Shown here piece after piece: positions 54,901 to 62,798 of a stretch of DNA of 64,000 nt (positions within the stretch are counted from its first letter, which is position 1; every line of letters starts with the position of its first letter). The notes under the pieces were generated by a model. It ran no database searches and had not been told where the DNA came from. It saw nothing but the letters and a program-made list of their open reading frames with translations. The stretch is taken from assembly GCA_050953445.1 (NCBI GenBank), contig JBMNMS010000001.1, forward strand, positions 992,001 to 1,056,000, in the 5' to 3' direction. The stretch comes from JBMNMS01 sp050953445. GTDB lineage: Bacteria; Bacillota; Clostridia; Peptostreptococcales; Anaerovoracaceae. Position numbers and translations under genes: made by a program.

Positions 54901-55368
54901 GGCTCCAAAGGACAGCAGGTGAAACCGGCGGGAGTATTCTATTTTGAAATAGCTGAGCCCCTTATAGATGCCGCCGGGATATCAGAAGGTGAATTGGCCG
55001 GAAAGGTGGAACAGGAGCTACGCAAAAGCTTTAAATTAAATGGCATTCTGCTGGACGATCCTAAGGTGATTGAGGGTATTGCCGGAGATTTTTCAGATTT
55101 TTCGGAGATACTTCCTTTGAGAAGGAATAAGGATGGGGTGACGACGGAGACGGGAAAGGGACGTTTGTTAAGTGAAGAGCAGTTTAAGGAACTTTGTGAT
55201 GCTGTGGATCAAACGATGGAAAGACTTTGCCGCTCCCTTGCAGGAGGGATGGCGGTGGCCAGACCTAAGCGTACTAAGTACGAAAATGCTTGCATGTACT
55301 GTCAATATAAAAGCATATGTAATTTCGATGTAGCTTTTGAAGGTTGCGTCTATGAGATAGTAGAGTAA
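52000..55368 (+). CDS. addB: ATP-dependent helicase/deoxyribonuclease subunit B
   Basis: AddB, 1122 residues, the partner of AddA in the double-strand break end-processing complex. A helicase-like N-terminal region is followed by a C-terminal RecB-type nuclease (KIDRVDLLPEGYVKIIDYKSG). The iron-sulfur cluster cysteines are present: one before the nuclease (FSRCPFSHL) and the C-x2-C-x5-C set CMYCQYKSIC near the end. ATG 52000 behind GAGGAAGG is preferred over an upstream GCG-rich frame extension. addA, usually next door, is not downstream; a 2'-5' RNA ligase-like gene follows instead. Confidence 0.93.
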   Translation: MGKMLNIYCGRESVNKEAFMFERIRGSMDNPGEDRRIVILVPDQYTLQAERNALEYLEAPGLMDLEILSPGRLANRVLKEAGGITRVRIDKRGRHMVLRGILEEEKDQLKAFRGLEGSHGFIDMLNNLISELKQFNTCSKDILPVMKEVESDSILWDKLKDIQHIFSQYEKRTENVYLDSEDYLDLFTSRIKDSITIRKTVFWVSGFLTFTPKTLKMIGQLLKYGREVNVILTGDMKALKDRDGDLFLITQKVMEDLAGIAAEMGIGHQYHNIDHPSWNPSKPEAIVHLEKELYSYPAHIFSEEQGIKLCMAANFYGEAETAAAEILSLVRDKGYRFRQIGVICNDMETRGPIANRIFHEYGIPVFSDVKRGVLHNPVVALIISLLDILAGNWLYEDVFAAIKTGLLPVETFRWEDLENYAIKYKIQGSRWKKPFKYGISNGDEGNGQNLDETRQMLVHILVPFERDFKEAETVREKTEILYHFLNDVLKIPEEIERIQWELYDKGRYEWADEMGQIWGVSVDLFDQLVELSGKEEMGVKEYASMLRAGFEAVEVGVIPPSSDQVIMGTMQRTRVGRLKALFVLAANDGILPAQGNQGLLSDDERKLLLGLERNICEDGNNMAREEQLAIYKNLSAPEELLWMGCSQEDIEGGEIQPSMIFDKIREVFPNSPLEKDILNRDDPLWLINGEGSTLKYLTAALQRVIGEGEPLCEPWKVVANWYRDRGSNSFEMVKKGLFFKVAEEGVKKEWIKDLFGGVCSPSRLERFSRCPFSHLVQYGFRPDERRVFEVAGREVGDVYHECIMILSEQLTRKDVGINDVESPWMTITKGECLLKVDHIIDEIAVKYRDGMLLSGEEEIYRMGRMKDVCGEAAWALIQHVRQGRIKEMFFEERFGQGFGQSFPPVLVNIGDEAVRIEGKIDRVDLLPEGYVKIIDYKSGSENFRVGEAKGGWRLQLMIYLKAMMEGMGSKGQQVKPAGVFYFEIAEPLIDAAGISEGELAGKVEQELRKSFKLNGILLDDPKVIEGIAGDFSDFSEILPLRRNKDGVTTETGKGRLLSEEQFKELCDAVDQTMERLCRSLAGGMAVARPKRTKYENACMYCQYKSICNFDVAFEGCVYEIVE

Positions 55369-55391
55369 AAGTAGCGTTGGGGGAAAGAGTA

Positions 55392-55970
55392 TTGCGTTTG
55401 TTCATTGCGATAAATATTGATGCATCAATAAGGGATGTCCTAATGGATACTGTCGGCGTTTTAAAGGATTTAGGAGTTAGGGGGAGCTTTACCCTTAAAG
55501 AGAATTTGCACCTAACCCTGATTTTTGTCGGCGAAACGGATAGGAAGGCTGATGTTTGTTCGGCAATTGATGGGGCCATTGATCCATGGGACGGTGAAGC
55601 CTTTGATTTAACTCTGGAAGGCTTAGGTGTGTTCAGGAGAGAGGGCGGTGATATCCTATGGGCAGGAATAAAATCCGGGGAGCTATTATATGATTTGCAG
55701 TCAAGGTTGAAGGAATCCCTGTTAGACGCAGGTTTTCGGATTGAAAACAGAAAATATAAACCCCATTTAACTCTGGGGCGCAAGGTTGTCCTCCACGATA
55801 AAATGAAAAAAGGTGATCTCGTATCCCTAATGCCGAAAGTGAAACAGAGGGTAGAGCATATCAGTCTGATGAAATCCGAAAGAATAGGCGGAAAATTGAT
55901 ATACACTGAAATTTATAGAAAAGAATTACGTATTTCGCAGCTTTCGTTTGACGAAAAGGATGACGGATAG
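55392..55970 (+). CDS. thpR: RNA 2',3'-cyclic phosphodiesterase (2H family)
   Basis: A 192-residue 2H phosphoesterase of the ThpR/LigT family. Both catalytic HxT motifs are intact: LHLTLIFVG and PHLTLGR. TTG 55392 gives the typical MRLFIAINI start with GGGGGAA upstream; a TTG 15 bases earlier is possible. It lies 23 bases after addB and just before tRNA-Thr. Confidence 0.92.
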   Translation: MRLFIAINIDASIRDVLMDTVGVLKDLGVRGSFTLKENLHLTLIFVGETDRKADVCSAIDGAIDPWDGEAFDLTLEGLGVFRREGGDILWAGIKSGELLYDLQSRLKESLLDAGFRIENRKYKPHLTLGRKVVLHDKMKKGDLVSLMPKVKQRVEHISLMKSERIGGKLIYTEIYRKELRISQLSFDEKDDG

Positions 55971-56034
55971 TAAAATAAGTTGATAGGGGGACAGGTACGC
56001 TGTCATCTTTAGCTAAATAAATGGAAGATTATAT

Positions 56035-56109
56035 GCTGGTGTGGCTCAGGGGTAGAGCAATTGATTCGTAATCAATAGACCGGGGGTTCGAATCCCCCCA
56101 CCAGCTCCA
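56035..56109 (+). tRNA. tRNA-Thr(CGT)
   Basis: A complete cloverleaf: acceptor GCTGGTG/CACCAGC with T discriminator, D arm GCTCAGGGGTAGAGC, anticodon stem ATTGA/TCAAT with loop TTCGTAA (anticodon CGT, reading ACG), T arm GGGGGTTCGAATCCCCC, and an encoded CCA. Confidence 0.96.
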
Positions 56110-56123
56110 AAAACAAATTTCGG

Positions 56124-56156
56124 GGGCTTACACCATGAAAGGTGTAAGCCCTTTTT
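56124..56156 (+). terminator. Intrinsic terminator after tRNA-Thr
   Basis: GGGCTTACACC (56124-56134) and GGTGTAAGCCC (56141-56151) form a perfect 11-bp stem with a 6-base loop, followed by TTTTT, 15 bases after the tRNA. Confidence 0.92.
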
Positions 56157-56255
56157 CATCAATCATAAAATATATGTTTTGGGGCAACCCGATATCTTAT
56201 GGCTGGAAACAATCGGTCTTGACGAATGGCCTACAGCAAGGAAAAAATCGGTGGT

Positions 56256-56906
56256 TTACACTGATAGCTTTTTCTTTTGCGTGGGAGAGGTATAGGAGAT
56301 GGCATCTTCCGGGCAAATTTGCCCGCAGTTTGTGCATTGATGGCAGAGTGCGGTGTTGATAACAGCTTTTTTCTCATCAGCGATAACAGCTATTGCAGCA
56401 GACGGGCAGACTCTTTCGCACAGTTTGCAACCGATGCAGGCGGGCTCATCGATAGTCTTTTTCAGCCTTGCAAAACGGCCGAATAGCTTTTGAGGTGCGC
56501 CGAAGGGGCAGATTAGATTGTGAAACACCGCAGGCCTGTATCTGAGAGTGATGATAACTGCAACCACAATCCAAATAAGTAAAATAGGCAGATTAATCTG
56601 CAAAAACCTTTTAGATAATAGCATGGCTGCTATGCTGGTAATTAGAGCAATCCATGCAAAATACCCGTTTCCTAGCCATTTGGGGATTTTATGCGTCTGA
56701 ATGTTAAGATTCTTTGCAATCCAATCCGCCGGTACCATCAATGTGTTCATGGGACATACATACCCGCAGTAGATTCTCCCAAAGATTAGTGCTGCCAAAA
56801 GACTTACACCAAACAGCCCCAGCCATAGCATCATTTTTCCCTGCACCAAAAGAAAGGCAAACAATGATAGAAATAAAAGTCGAATAATTGTAACCGCAAT
56901 TTTCAT
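56256..56906 (-). CDS. NapH/polyferredoxin-like 4Fe-4S membrane protein
   Basis: A 216-residue protein with about four membrane helices, two CxxxCP motifs at membrane ends (CGYVCPMN, CPFG) and a C-terminal dicluster ferredoxin with CIGCKLCERVCP and CHQCTNCGQICP. This is the NapH/NosR/CcoG-like quinol or electron-transfer family. ATG 56906 follows GGGGGAG and precedes a membrane helix. It is divergent from a Crp/Fnr regulator that may control it. The electron donor and acceptor are not known. Confidence 0.85.
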   Translation of the reverse strand: MKIAVTIIRLLFLSLFAFLLVQGKMMLWLGLFGVSLLAALIFGRIYCGYVCPMNTLMVPADWIAKNLNIQTHKIPKWLGNGYFAWIALITSIAAMLLSKRFLQINLPILLIWIVVAVIITLRYRPAVFHNLICPFGAPQKLFGRFARLKKTIDEPACIGCKLCERVCPSAAIAVIADEKKAVINTALCHQCTNCGQICPEDAISYTSPTQKKKLSV

Positions 56907-56924
56907 AGGATACTCCCCCTTATC

Positions 56925-56953
56925 TTGATATTCTTTCATTATATAAGTATAAT
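56925..56953 (+). promoter_or_regulatory. SigA-type promoter of Crp/Fnr regulator
   Basis: TTGATA (56925-56930) and a consensus TATAAT (56948-56953) are 17 bases apart, 48 bases before the regulator's start. Confidence 0.75.
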
Positions 56954-56964
56954 AAGGCAAAGGG

Positions 56965-56980
56965 TGTTACCAAGGTCACA
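56965..56980. promoter_or_regulatory. Candidate Crp/Fnr-family operator
   Basis: TGTTACCAAGGTCACA is a near-perfect dyad (TGTNACC, two bases, GGTNACA), the shape of a Crp/Fnr-family site. It covers the start region just downstream of the regulator's own promoter, so binding would block its transcription; it is also within reach of the divergent NapH-like gene. Confidence 0.6.
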
Positions 56981-57001
56981 GTTTTTAAGGGGGCATGCAT
57001 A

Positions 57002-57649
57002 ATGAAAAAATATATTAGCCTAATAGAAAAAAGTCTTCTATTAAATTGTCTGTCCGAAGAAGAGGTGAATTCATGTTTAAAGGATGGAAGCTTCCGTATT
57101 ACAAACTATGGTAAGGACAATATCATACATTTTTCCGGCGAGGTGTGCCGGGGGCTTGAGGTTATTTTGTCGGGGCATGTGGTTGTTGAGCGCATCGACG
57201 AGGCGGGCAATCTGATGACCATCGCGGATTTTTACGGTGGAGAGGTTTTGGGAGGCAACCTGCTTTTTTCAAAAACCCCTTATTATCCTATGACCATCAC
57301 TGCAAAACAACCGACAATAGTGGTAGGGATTGATAAAGAACACCTGTTAGAACTTTTTTCGGGTAATCCTATATTTTTAAGAACCTACCTTGAATCCGTG
57401 GCAGACCACACTAGCATTCTGGGCCATCGCATCAGGCACTATGTGGGCAAAACAATACGGGAATGCATTACTACCTATTTGGAGCATGAGCGGCAAAATC
57501 AGGGCACAAGTATCATCCTGCTTCCCATAACAAAAAAGGCTTGGGCGGAGAGAATCGGTGTTTCCCGAACATCCCTGTCCAGAGAGCTTAGAAAAATGCA
57601 AAGGGACGGTCTGATTCGATATGATGCAAAAACAATTGAGTTATTATAA
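57002..57649 (+). CDS. Crp/Fnr-family transcriptional regulator
   Basis: A 215-residue regulator: cyclic-nucleotide-binding-like beta-barrel (GLEVILSGHVVVERIDEAGN), dimer helix, and a C-terminal winged helix-turn-helix (KKAWAERIGVSRTSLSREL). It lacks the Fnr N-terminal cysteine cluster; Cys residues at about 15, 23 and 48 are not in Fnr spacing. The effector is unknown. Divergent placement from the NapH-like gene and location before pflBA suggest redox or anaerobic metabolism targets, which is inference. Confidence 0.88.
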   Translation: MKKYISLIEKSLLLNCLSEEEVNSCLKDGSFRITNYGKDNIIHFSGEVCRGLEVILSGHVVVERIDEAGNLMTIADFYGGEVLGGNLLFSKTPYYPMTITAKQPTIVVGIDKEHLLELFSGNPIFLRTYLESVADHTSILGHRIRHYVGKTIRECITTYLEHERQNQGTSIILLPITKKAWAERIGVSRTSLSRELRKMQRDGLIRYDAKTIELL

Positions 57650-57831
57650 AGTTCTGATTCCCAAATGCCTGCTTCTGAAAAGCTTTGACACAATATCATC
57701 AACATAGGAAACAGACCGCTGACGCTATACTCCGTCTACGCTCCTCCGCAGCACCCCTTCGGAAATATTCATGAAACTAAAGAAATTGCGGAAGAAGCAG
57801 TAGAATACCCTCATTAAAACTGACAGCGGAT

Positions 57832-58536
57832 CTATATCTCTATCATCTTTTGAAGCATTTTTAGTTGTTCGGTTGAGCATTCAGGGGTTTCCTTTAGCTG
57901 AAAAGGGATGTTCAATTCTTCGTATTTTGAAAGGCATAGTTTTCGAAAGGGGAGAAGGGTAACCTTTTTTAGATTGGAATAGCGGGACAATATATGATTA
58001 AGATCGGATATGTCCTCCTCCTTATCATTTATTCCAGGAACGATAACCTGTCGAATCCATAATGGGATCCCCATCTTTGCCGTAAGTGTAAGAAAATCAT
58101 AAACCTGCTGCAAATCTCCCCGGCAGTATTTTTTAAACTTCTCAGCATCGGTAAACTTTAAATCGGCTATGACGAGATCGGTATATCGCAATATTTTTTC
58201 GGAATTTTCTAAATCGCCTACACCAGAGGTGTCTAATGCGGTATGATATCCCTTTTCCTTTAGCCTTTTCATCAATTCCAATACAAATTCATGTTGGAAA
58301 AGGGGTTCGCCGCCTGAGATTGTAACGCCACCATCTTTGGAAATATATGATCGGAAGCGCTGGATTTTGGATACAAGCTGATCAATGGATATTTCCTCGC
58401 CCCCTTCCGGATTCCAGGATTCCGGATTATGGCAATAGGCGCAACGCAGCGGGCAGCCTTGCATAAAAACAACGCACCGGAGCCCGGGGCCGTCAACTGC
58501 ACCCAAACTTTGAAAACTGCTAATTCGTCCTATCAT
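57832..58536 (-). CDS. pflA: Pyruvate formate-lyase activating enzyme
   Basis: A 234-residue radical-SAM enzyme that installs the glycyl radical on PflB. The cluster motif is CPLRCAYCHNP (CxxxCxxC), and ISGGEPLFQ and LDTSGVG follow as expected. It has no extra ferredoxin insert, so it is the simple PflA type. It lies 41 bases after pflB on the minus strand, as the second gene of the operon. Confidence 0.95.
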   Translation of the reverse strand: MIGRISSFQSLGAVDGPGLRCVVFMQGCPLRCAYCHNPESWNPEGGEEISIDQLVSKIQRFRSYISKDGGVTISGGEPLFQHEFVLELMKRLKEKGYHTALDTSGVGDLENSEKILRYTDLVIADLKFTDAEKFKKYCRGDLQQVYDFLTLTAKMGIPLWIRQVIVPGINDKEEDISDLNHILSRYSNLKKVTLLPFRKLCLSKYEELNIPFQLKETPECSTEQLKMLQKMIEI

Positions 58537-58577
58537 ATCGCATATACCGCCCGCTTTTTTGCATTGACTAAAAATTA

Positions 58578-60803
58578 CTATAAACCATGGTGGAAGGTTC
58601 GAGATATTATCTCCTCCTGATGTCCCCTTGAAAGCTTTGTGAAATTTACTGCATATCCGGATACACGAACCGTAAGATTTGGATAGGACTCAGGATGCTC
58701 CATAGCGTCAATTAAGGTTTCTCTGTTTAGTACATTCACGTTTAAATGATGAGCATTTTGTGCAAAATATCCATCTAAGATTTGAACCAAATTATTTAAG
58801 CGTTCCTCTTCACTATGCCCCAGAGCATCAGGTACTATGGTAAAGGTGTTGGAAATGCCATCACGACAGGTATCAAAGGAGAGCTTGGCAACGGAATTTA
58901 AAGAGGCAAGGGCTCCATTTCTTTCTCTGTTGTGCATGGGATTGGCCCCTGGTGCGAAGGGCTCGCCGGCTTTGCGTCCATCAGGTGTGGCTCCGGTCCT
59001 TTTTCCATATGCCACATTGGAAGTGATGGTCAGTATGGACAGGGTGTGCTCTGCATCCCGATATGTTGGATTTTTCTTGAGTTCCTCATAGAAGAGCTCA
59101 ACCTGCTCCGTGGCAATTCGATCTACACGGTCATCATCATTCCCAAAGGCAGGAAAATCACCCTCTGTTATAAAATCAGTTATCAGTCCCTTTGAGTTGC
59201 GTACCACGTGCACCTTGGCATACTTTATGGCTGAAAGCGAATCTGCAACCACCGACAGGCCTGCAATCCCAAAAGCCATGAAACGATGAACCACAGAATC
59301 ATGGAGTGCCATCTGTGTCTTCTCATATGCATATTTATCATGCATGTAGTGGATCATATTCATTGCATTCACATAAGTTTTTGCAAGCCAGGGGCGATAA
59401 AAATTAAGAAGCTCTATGACTTTATCATATTCCAGTATATCGCCTTCATAAGGAGGGTGTATGGGGCCCAGTTGAATGTTTTGTTGCTCATCCCGCCCCC
59501 CATTAAGGCTCATGAGAAGAAGCTTGGGAAGGTTTACCCGGGCACCGAAAAATTGCATTTCCTTGCCCACCCTCATGGCGGAAACACAGCAGGCGATGGC
59601 ATAATCGTCCCCATATCCCATTCTCATTATATCGTCATTTTCGTATTGAATGGCATCTGTCTCACAAGAAACCTTTGCCACAAACCGTTTAAAGGAATCG
59701 GGTAGAGACGAGGACCAAAGAACGGTGAGATTAGGTTCCGCCGAAATTCCAAGATTATAAAGGGTATTTAACATCCTGTAGGTGCTTTTAGTAACCAAGG
59801 TGCGCCCGTCTTCGCCGGTTCCGCCTAGTGCTTCCGTTATCCAGAGGGGATCACCTGCAAAAAGTTCATTGTATTCAGGGGTACGAAGGTGCCTGGCCAT
59901 TCTCAGTTTGATTACGAAATCATCTATCAATTCCTGCGCTTGGGATTCTGTAAGATCCCCGTTTTTAAAATCTCGTTCAAAATAAATATCAAGAAAGGTG
60001 GAAACACGACCCAGGGACATTGCTGCACCGTTTTGCTCTTTAATTGCGCCCAAATAGGCAAAGTATAGCCATTGGATAGCTTCCCTTGAATTGGAGGCCG
60101 GTTCTGAGATATCGAATCCGTATAGGGCTGCCATTTCCTTCATTTTCTCTAAGAAACTTATCTGCTGGAACAATTCTTCCTGTAGACGTATATTATCCTG
60201 CAGCATGGTCTCGTTTCCCAGGCGAGCCTTGTCCTCACGTTTTTGTTGTATCAGAAAATCTACACCATATAGGGCAACACGTCGGTAATCGCCTATTATG
60301 CGGCCCCTACCATACGCATCAGGCAGGCCTGTTATGATTCCACAACTTCGGGCCCGTTTAATCTCATCCGTATAGACCCGATAAACGCCTTCATTATGTG
60401 AGGTACGATACTGGAATTCATATTTGACTTTATCTGAAAGTTGGTATCCGTATGCCTCGCATGCAGAGGAGGTCATTTTAATTCCGCTGAATGGATTGAC
60501 TCCCCGGCGCAGTGGTCGACTTGTTTGCAACCCGACTATAAGTTCGTTTTCCTTGTCCAGGTAACCCGGAGCTTGATTGAATAAGGAAGAGGAAAAGGTA
60601 TCGATATCCAGAACCCCACCAAATTGCTGTTCCAGTTCCAAGAGTTTATCCAACTTAGCCATGAGGTTAGATGTACGTTGGGTAGGGCCACAAAGGAACC
60701 CCTCATCGCCATAATAAGGTTGATAGTTAGTTTGAATGAAATTTCTAACGTTTACGTTGACCTGCCAATCACCAGAGATAAAATTGTTCCACTGTGGTTT
60801 CAT
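58578..60803 (-). CDS. pflB: Formate acetyltransferase (pyruvate formate-lyase)
   Basis: A 741-residue glycyl-radical enzyme converting pyruvate and CoA to acetyl-CoA and formate. The catalytic pair Cys405-Cys406 is in YAIACCVSAM and the radical glycine is Gly716 in RVSGYAVNF. Length and motifs match true PFL rather than the diol dehydratase-like relatives. It implies mixed-acid type fermentation. A Rex-like palindrome lies 45 bases upstream. Confidence 0.97.
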   Translation of the reverse strand: MKPQWNNFISGDWQVNVNVRNFIQTNYQPYYGDEGFLCGPTQRTSNLMAKLDKLLELEQQFGGVLDIDTFSSSLFNQAPGYLDKENELIVGLQTSRPLRRGVNPFSGIKMTSSACEAYGYQLSDKVKYEFQYRTSHNEGVYRVYTDEIKRARSCGIITGLPDAYGRGRIIGDYRRVALYGVDFLIQQKREDKARLGNETMLQDNIRLQEELFQQISFLEKMKEMAALYGFDISEPASNSREAIQWLYFAYLGAIKEQNGAAMSLGRVSTFLDIYFERDFKNGDLTESQAQELIDDFVIKLRMARHLRTPEYNELFAGDPLWITEALGGTGEDGRTLVTKSTYRMLNTLYNLGISAEPNLTVLWSSSLPDSFKRFVAKVSCETDAIQYENDDIMRMGYGDDYAIACCVSAMRVGKEMQFFGARVNLPKLLLMSLNGGRDEQQNIQLGPIHPPYEGDILEYDKVIELLNFYRPWLAKTYVNAMNMIHYMHDKYAYEKTQMALHDSVVHRFMAFGIAGLSVVADSLSAIKYAKVHVVRNSKGLITDFITEGDFPAFGNDDDRVDRIATEQVELFYEELKKNPTYRDAEHTLSILTITSNVAYGKRTGATPDGRKAGEPFAPGANPMHNRERNGALASLNSVAKLSFDTCRDGISNTFTIVPDALGHSEEERLNNLVQILDGYFAQNAHHLNVNVLNRETLIDAMEHPESYPNLTVRVSGYAVNFTKLSRGHQEEIISRTFHHGL

Positions 60804-60843
60804 TTTAGATTCCTCCTATCGTAGGCTAATCACCCGAATGTGT

Positions 60844-60869
60844 CTTTTTGTTATTTAATAAACAAAAAG
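60844..60869. promoter_or_regulatory. Rex-like redox operator upstream of pflB
   Basis: A 26-base AT-rich near-palindrome centred on TTGTTATTTAATAAACAA (60848-60865). It matches the clostridial Rex consensus TTGTTAANNNNTTAACAA at 12 of 14 defined positions. Its distance from the pflB start suits repression by Rex under high NAD+/NADH. The same palindrome could form an RNA hairpin, but lies upstream of, not after, a gene. Confidence 0.5.
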
Positions 60870-61084
60870 AGCAACACAAAAGAAAGAACGTTGTACAGAT
60901 GGTAGGCAAAAATTAACGGGCGACTACTATGGTTATCCTATTTTTCTGCCTATGAAGCTTATAATAAGCATATCAAAGCGGTGTTAGACGGTCAAGGATA
61001 TTAGAAACATATAGATTAGAATCGAGTGATATTAAACTGGTGGTGAAATTGATAGTATTATTTGAACAATTATTTAGGGAATAA

Positions 61085-62794
61085 TCAAAGGACACCTAAT
61101 AGTCGAAACGTATTGGCAAGATCTAATTTACCATAACCCCATTGAGGGCTTGGGTAGCTTTGGGTAGGTTCCCTTATAGCTCCCCGTATAAGGGCTGATC
61201 TGATAATATAAGTGTTAAGAGCTACGTTATGCCCCTCCACTATGCCCCATTGAAGCATAAGTGCGCCGGATCCGGCGATAATTGAGCAGGCGGTGCTAGT
61301 GCCGCTCATGGTCCCCGGACCAGTTGGGAACATCCCTCTTATATTCACCCCCGGTGCAACCAAATCCGGTGAAATGGCTGGAAGACGGGTAGGCCCCCAG
61401 GAGCTTTCCGGGTAAAGACTGTTGCTAACCGAATTATATGCCCCACATGTTACAGTTCCAATGGCTGTGGCAGGCAGGCAAACTGTAAAATTTGGGGATG
61501 GTGCCAGAAAGCCAATCTGCGGATCCACCAAGCCTGTGATAGGCAGCCAACAGTGAAAGGTGCCTTCGATTATTGTTTCCCCGAATACGCGCAAGGTCCA
61601 TATGCCGGGGGAAGGGTTTACTATCCTGATAGTGGTTTGCTGAAATAAAGTACGCTCCACCGGAAAATAATACTGTATGGTTACGGATGATTTTTCCAAT
61701 ATGAAGCCGGACTGGGAGGTTATTCCTGATTTTGGAACGACCCTTTCAAGTATTTCTCCGTTTGGGGATATAACCGATACTGCAAGTAGGTCGGGTAGGT
61801 TATTGATTAAATTTATGTAAATTGGTGAGCCATTATCCCCTGAAAGTACATCTATATCATAATGTGAACCGGCTTCCCGTATGCTGCCCATGGCATGGTG
61901 GCGGGCAATTGCCTCATTTCCTATTGCGGTACAGACGCACACTCCGGGAAGGTAAGACAGGCGGGAAAGGTATTCCTCTATAATGCTGGAACCGTCGTGT
62001 CCTCCTGTATTTGTACCAAGGGATATGCAAAAAGAAATGGGACGATTCATTTGAGTGGCCTTACCTAACGCATATTCAATCCCCAGCATTACGTCATTTG
62101 ATTCATAGGCATTTTCTTGATCGGGGGGGACAAGATAAAAAGTCCGGTAGAACTCACCGGCTGGCTTCAATTTTACAATGATTAAATCCGCATCAGGGGC
62201 AACACCTCGCAAATCCCCGGGTTCCCTGCTGGTACCTACGGAGGCAAGGAAGGTACCGTGTCCTACCGTATCACGATGAGGAATGATGGAAAAAGGGTCA
62301 TCCTGCTTTAATGCATCATCTATTTGTTCCGAAGTATATTCGGTGCCAAACCAATATCCATCGGGGGGATTGTCTTGAATAGTTTGATCCCAAAGATAGC
62401 GTATTTTTGTTGAACCATCTTCATAACGGAAAGCGTCAAGGGTGTAATCTATGCCTGTATCGATGAAAGCCATTAAGGTTCCGCGCCCTGTTAAATTTAG
62501 AAAGGGCTGTTGCTGAACCCATGTTATCCCGGATACGTCAAAAGCAGGTTGGGCAAGAAGACCCATAACTTTTGAAAATACGCTAATATTAGGGGCTCCG
62601 ATATCGCGAATCAATTGAAAAACATCCGTCTCTTTTCCATAGGCCACATAATAATTCCCCGTCAATCGGTTACCTATGCGTAATCCGGGATGTTCGCGAA
62701 TGTATGTCTCACTGAAATCACTGATTCTTATTGTGAATGCCAATGTATCAGGTTGGAGGATAAACTCTTTCAAAGGGATTTCTTGTTCAGGCAT
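61085..62794 (-). CDS. Csp-like subtilisin-family protease, complete catalytic triad
   Basis: A 569-residue S8 peptidase of the Csp germination-protease type, with the characteristic long insert (jellyroll-like region, about 310-440) between His and Ser. Triad residues are Asp112 (FIDTGID), His179 (VGHGTFLAS) and Ser500 (TMSGTSTACS), so it should be active. An N-terminal region of about 80 residues resembles the Csp prodomain. There is no signal peptide. ATG 62794 follows GGAAGGTG; the upstream in-frame start overlaps the previous gene. In Clostridium, Csp proteins sense germinants and activate SleC; that role is inferred here. Confidence 0.9.
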   Translation of the reverse strand: MPEQEIPLKEFILQPDTLAFTIRISDFSETYIREHPGLRIGNRLTGNYYVAYGKETDVFQLIRDIGAPNISVFSKVMGLLAQPAFDVSGITWVQQQPFLNLTGRGTLMAFIDTGIDYTLDAFRYEDGSTKIRYLWDQTIQDNPPDGYWFGTEYTSEQIDDALKQDDPFSIIPHRDTVGHGTFLASVGTSREPGDLRGVAPDADLIIVKLKPAGEFYRTFYLVPPDQENAYESNDVMLGIEYALGKATQMNRPISFCISLGTNTGGHDGSSIIEEYLSRLSYLPGVCVCTAIGNEAIARHHAMGSIREAGSHYDIDVLSGDNGSPIYINLINNLPDLLAVSVISPNGEILERVVPKSGITSQSGFILEKSSVTIQYYFPVERTLFQQTTIRIVNPSPGIWTLRVFGETIIEGTFHCWLPITGLVDPQIGFLAPSPNFTVCLPATAIGTVTCGAYNSVSNSLYPESSWGPTRLPAISPDLVAPGVNIRGMFPTGPGTMSGTSTACSIIAGSGALMLQWGIVEGHNVALNTYIIRSALIRGAIREPTQSYPSPQWGYGKLDLANTFRLLGVL

Positions 62795-62798
62795 TTTG

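Noticed and set aside
57650..57831. Small ORFs between the Crp/Fnr gene and pflA
   Set aside because: Only short frames (10-29 codons) without ribosome binding sites; nothing supports coding or a clear terminator.
60844..60869. Palindrome before pflB as an intrinsic terminator of the csp genes
   Set aside because: The csp genes end at 61085, more than 200 bases away, and the spot is in the right place for a pflB operator; termination remains possible but less likely.
60870..61084. Hidden gene between pflB and the csp gene
   Set aside because: All frames are broken every few codons on both strands; no stable hairpin was found.
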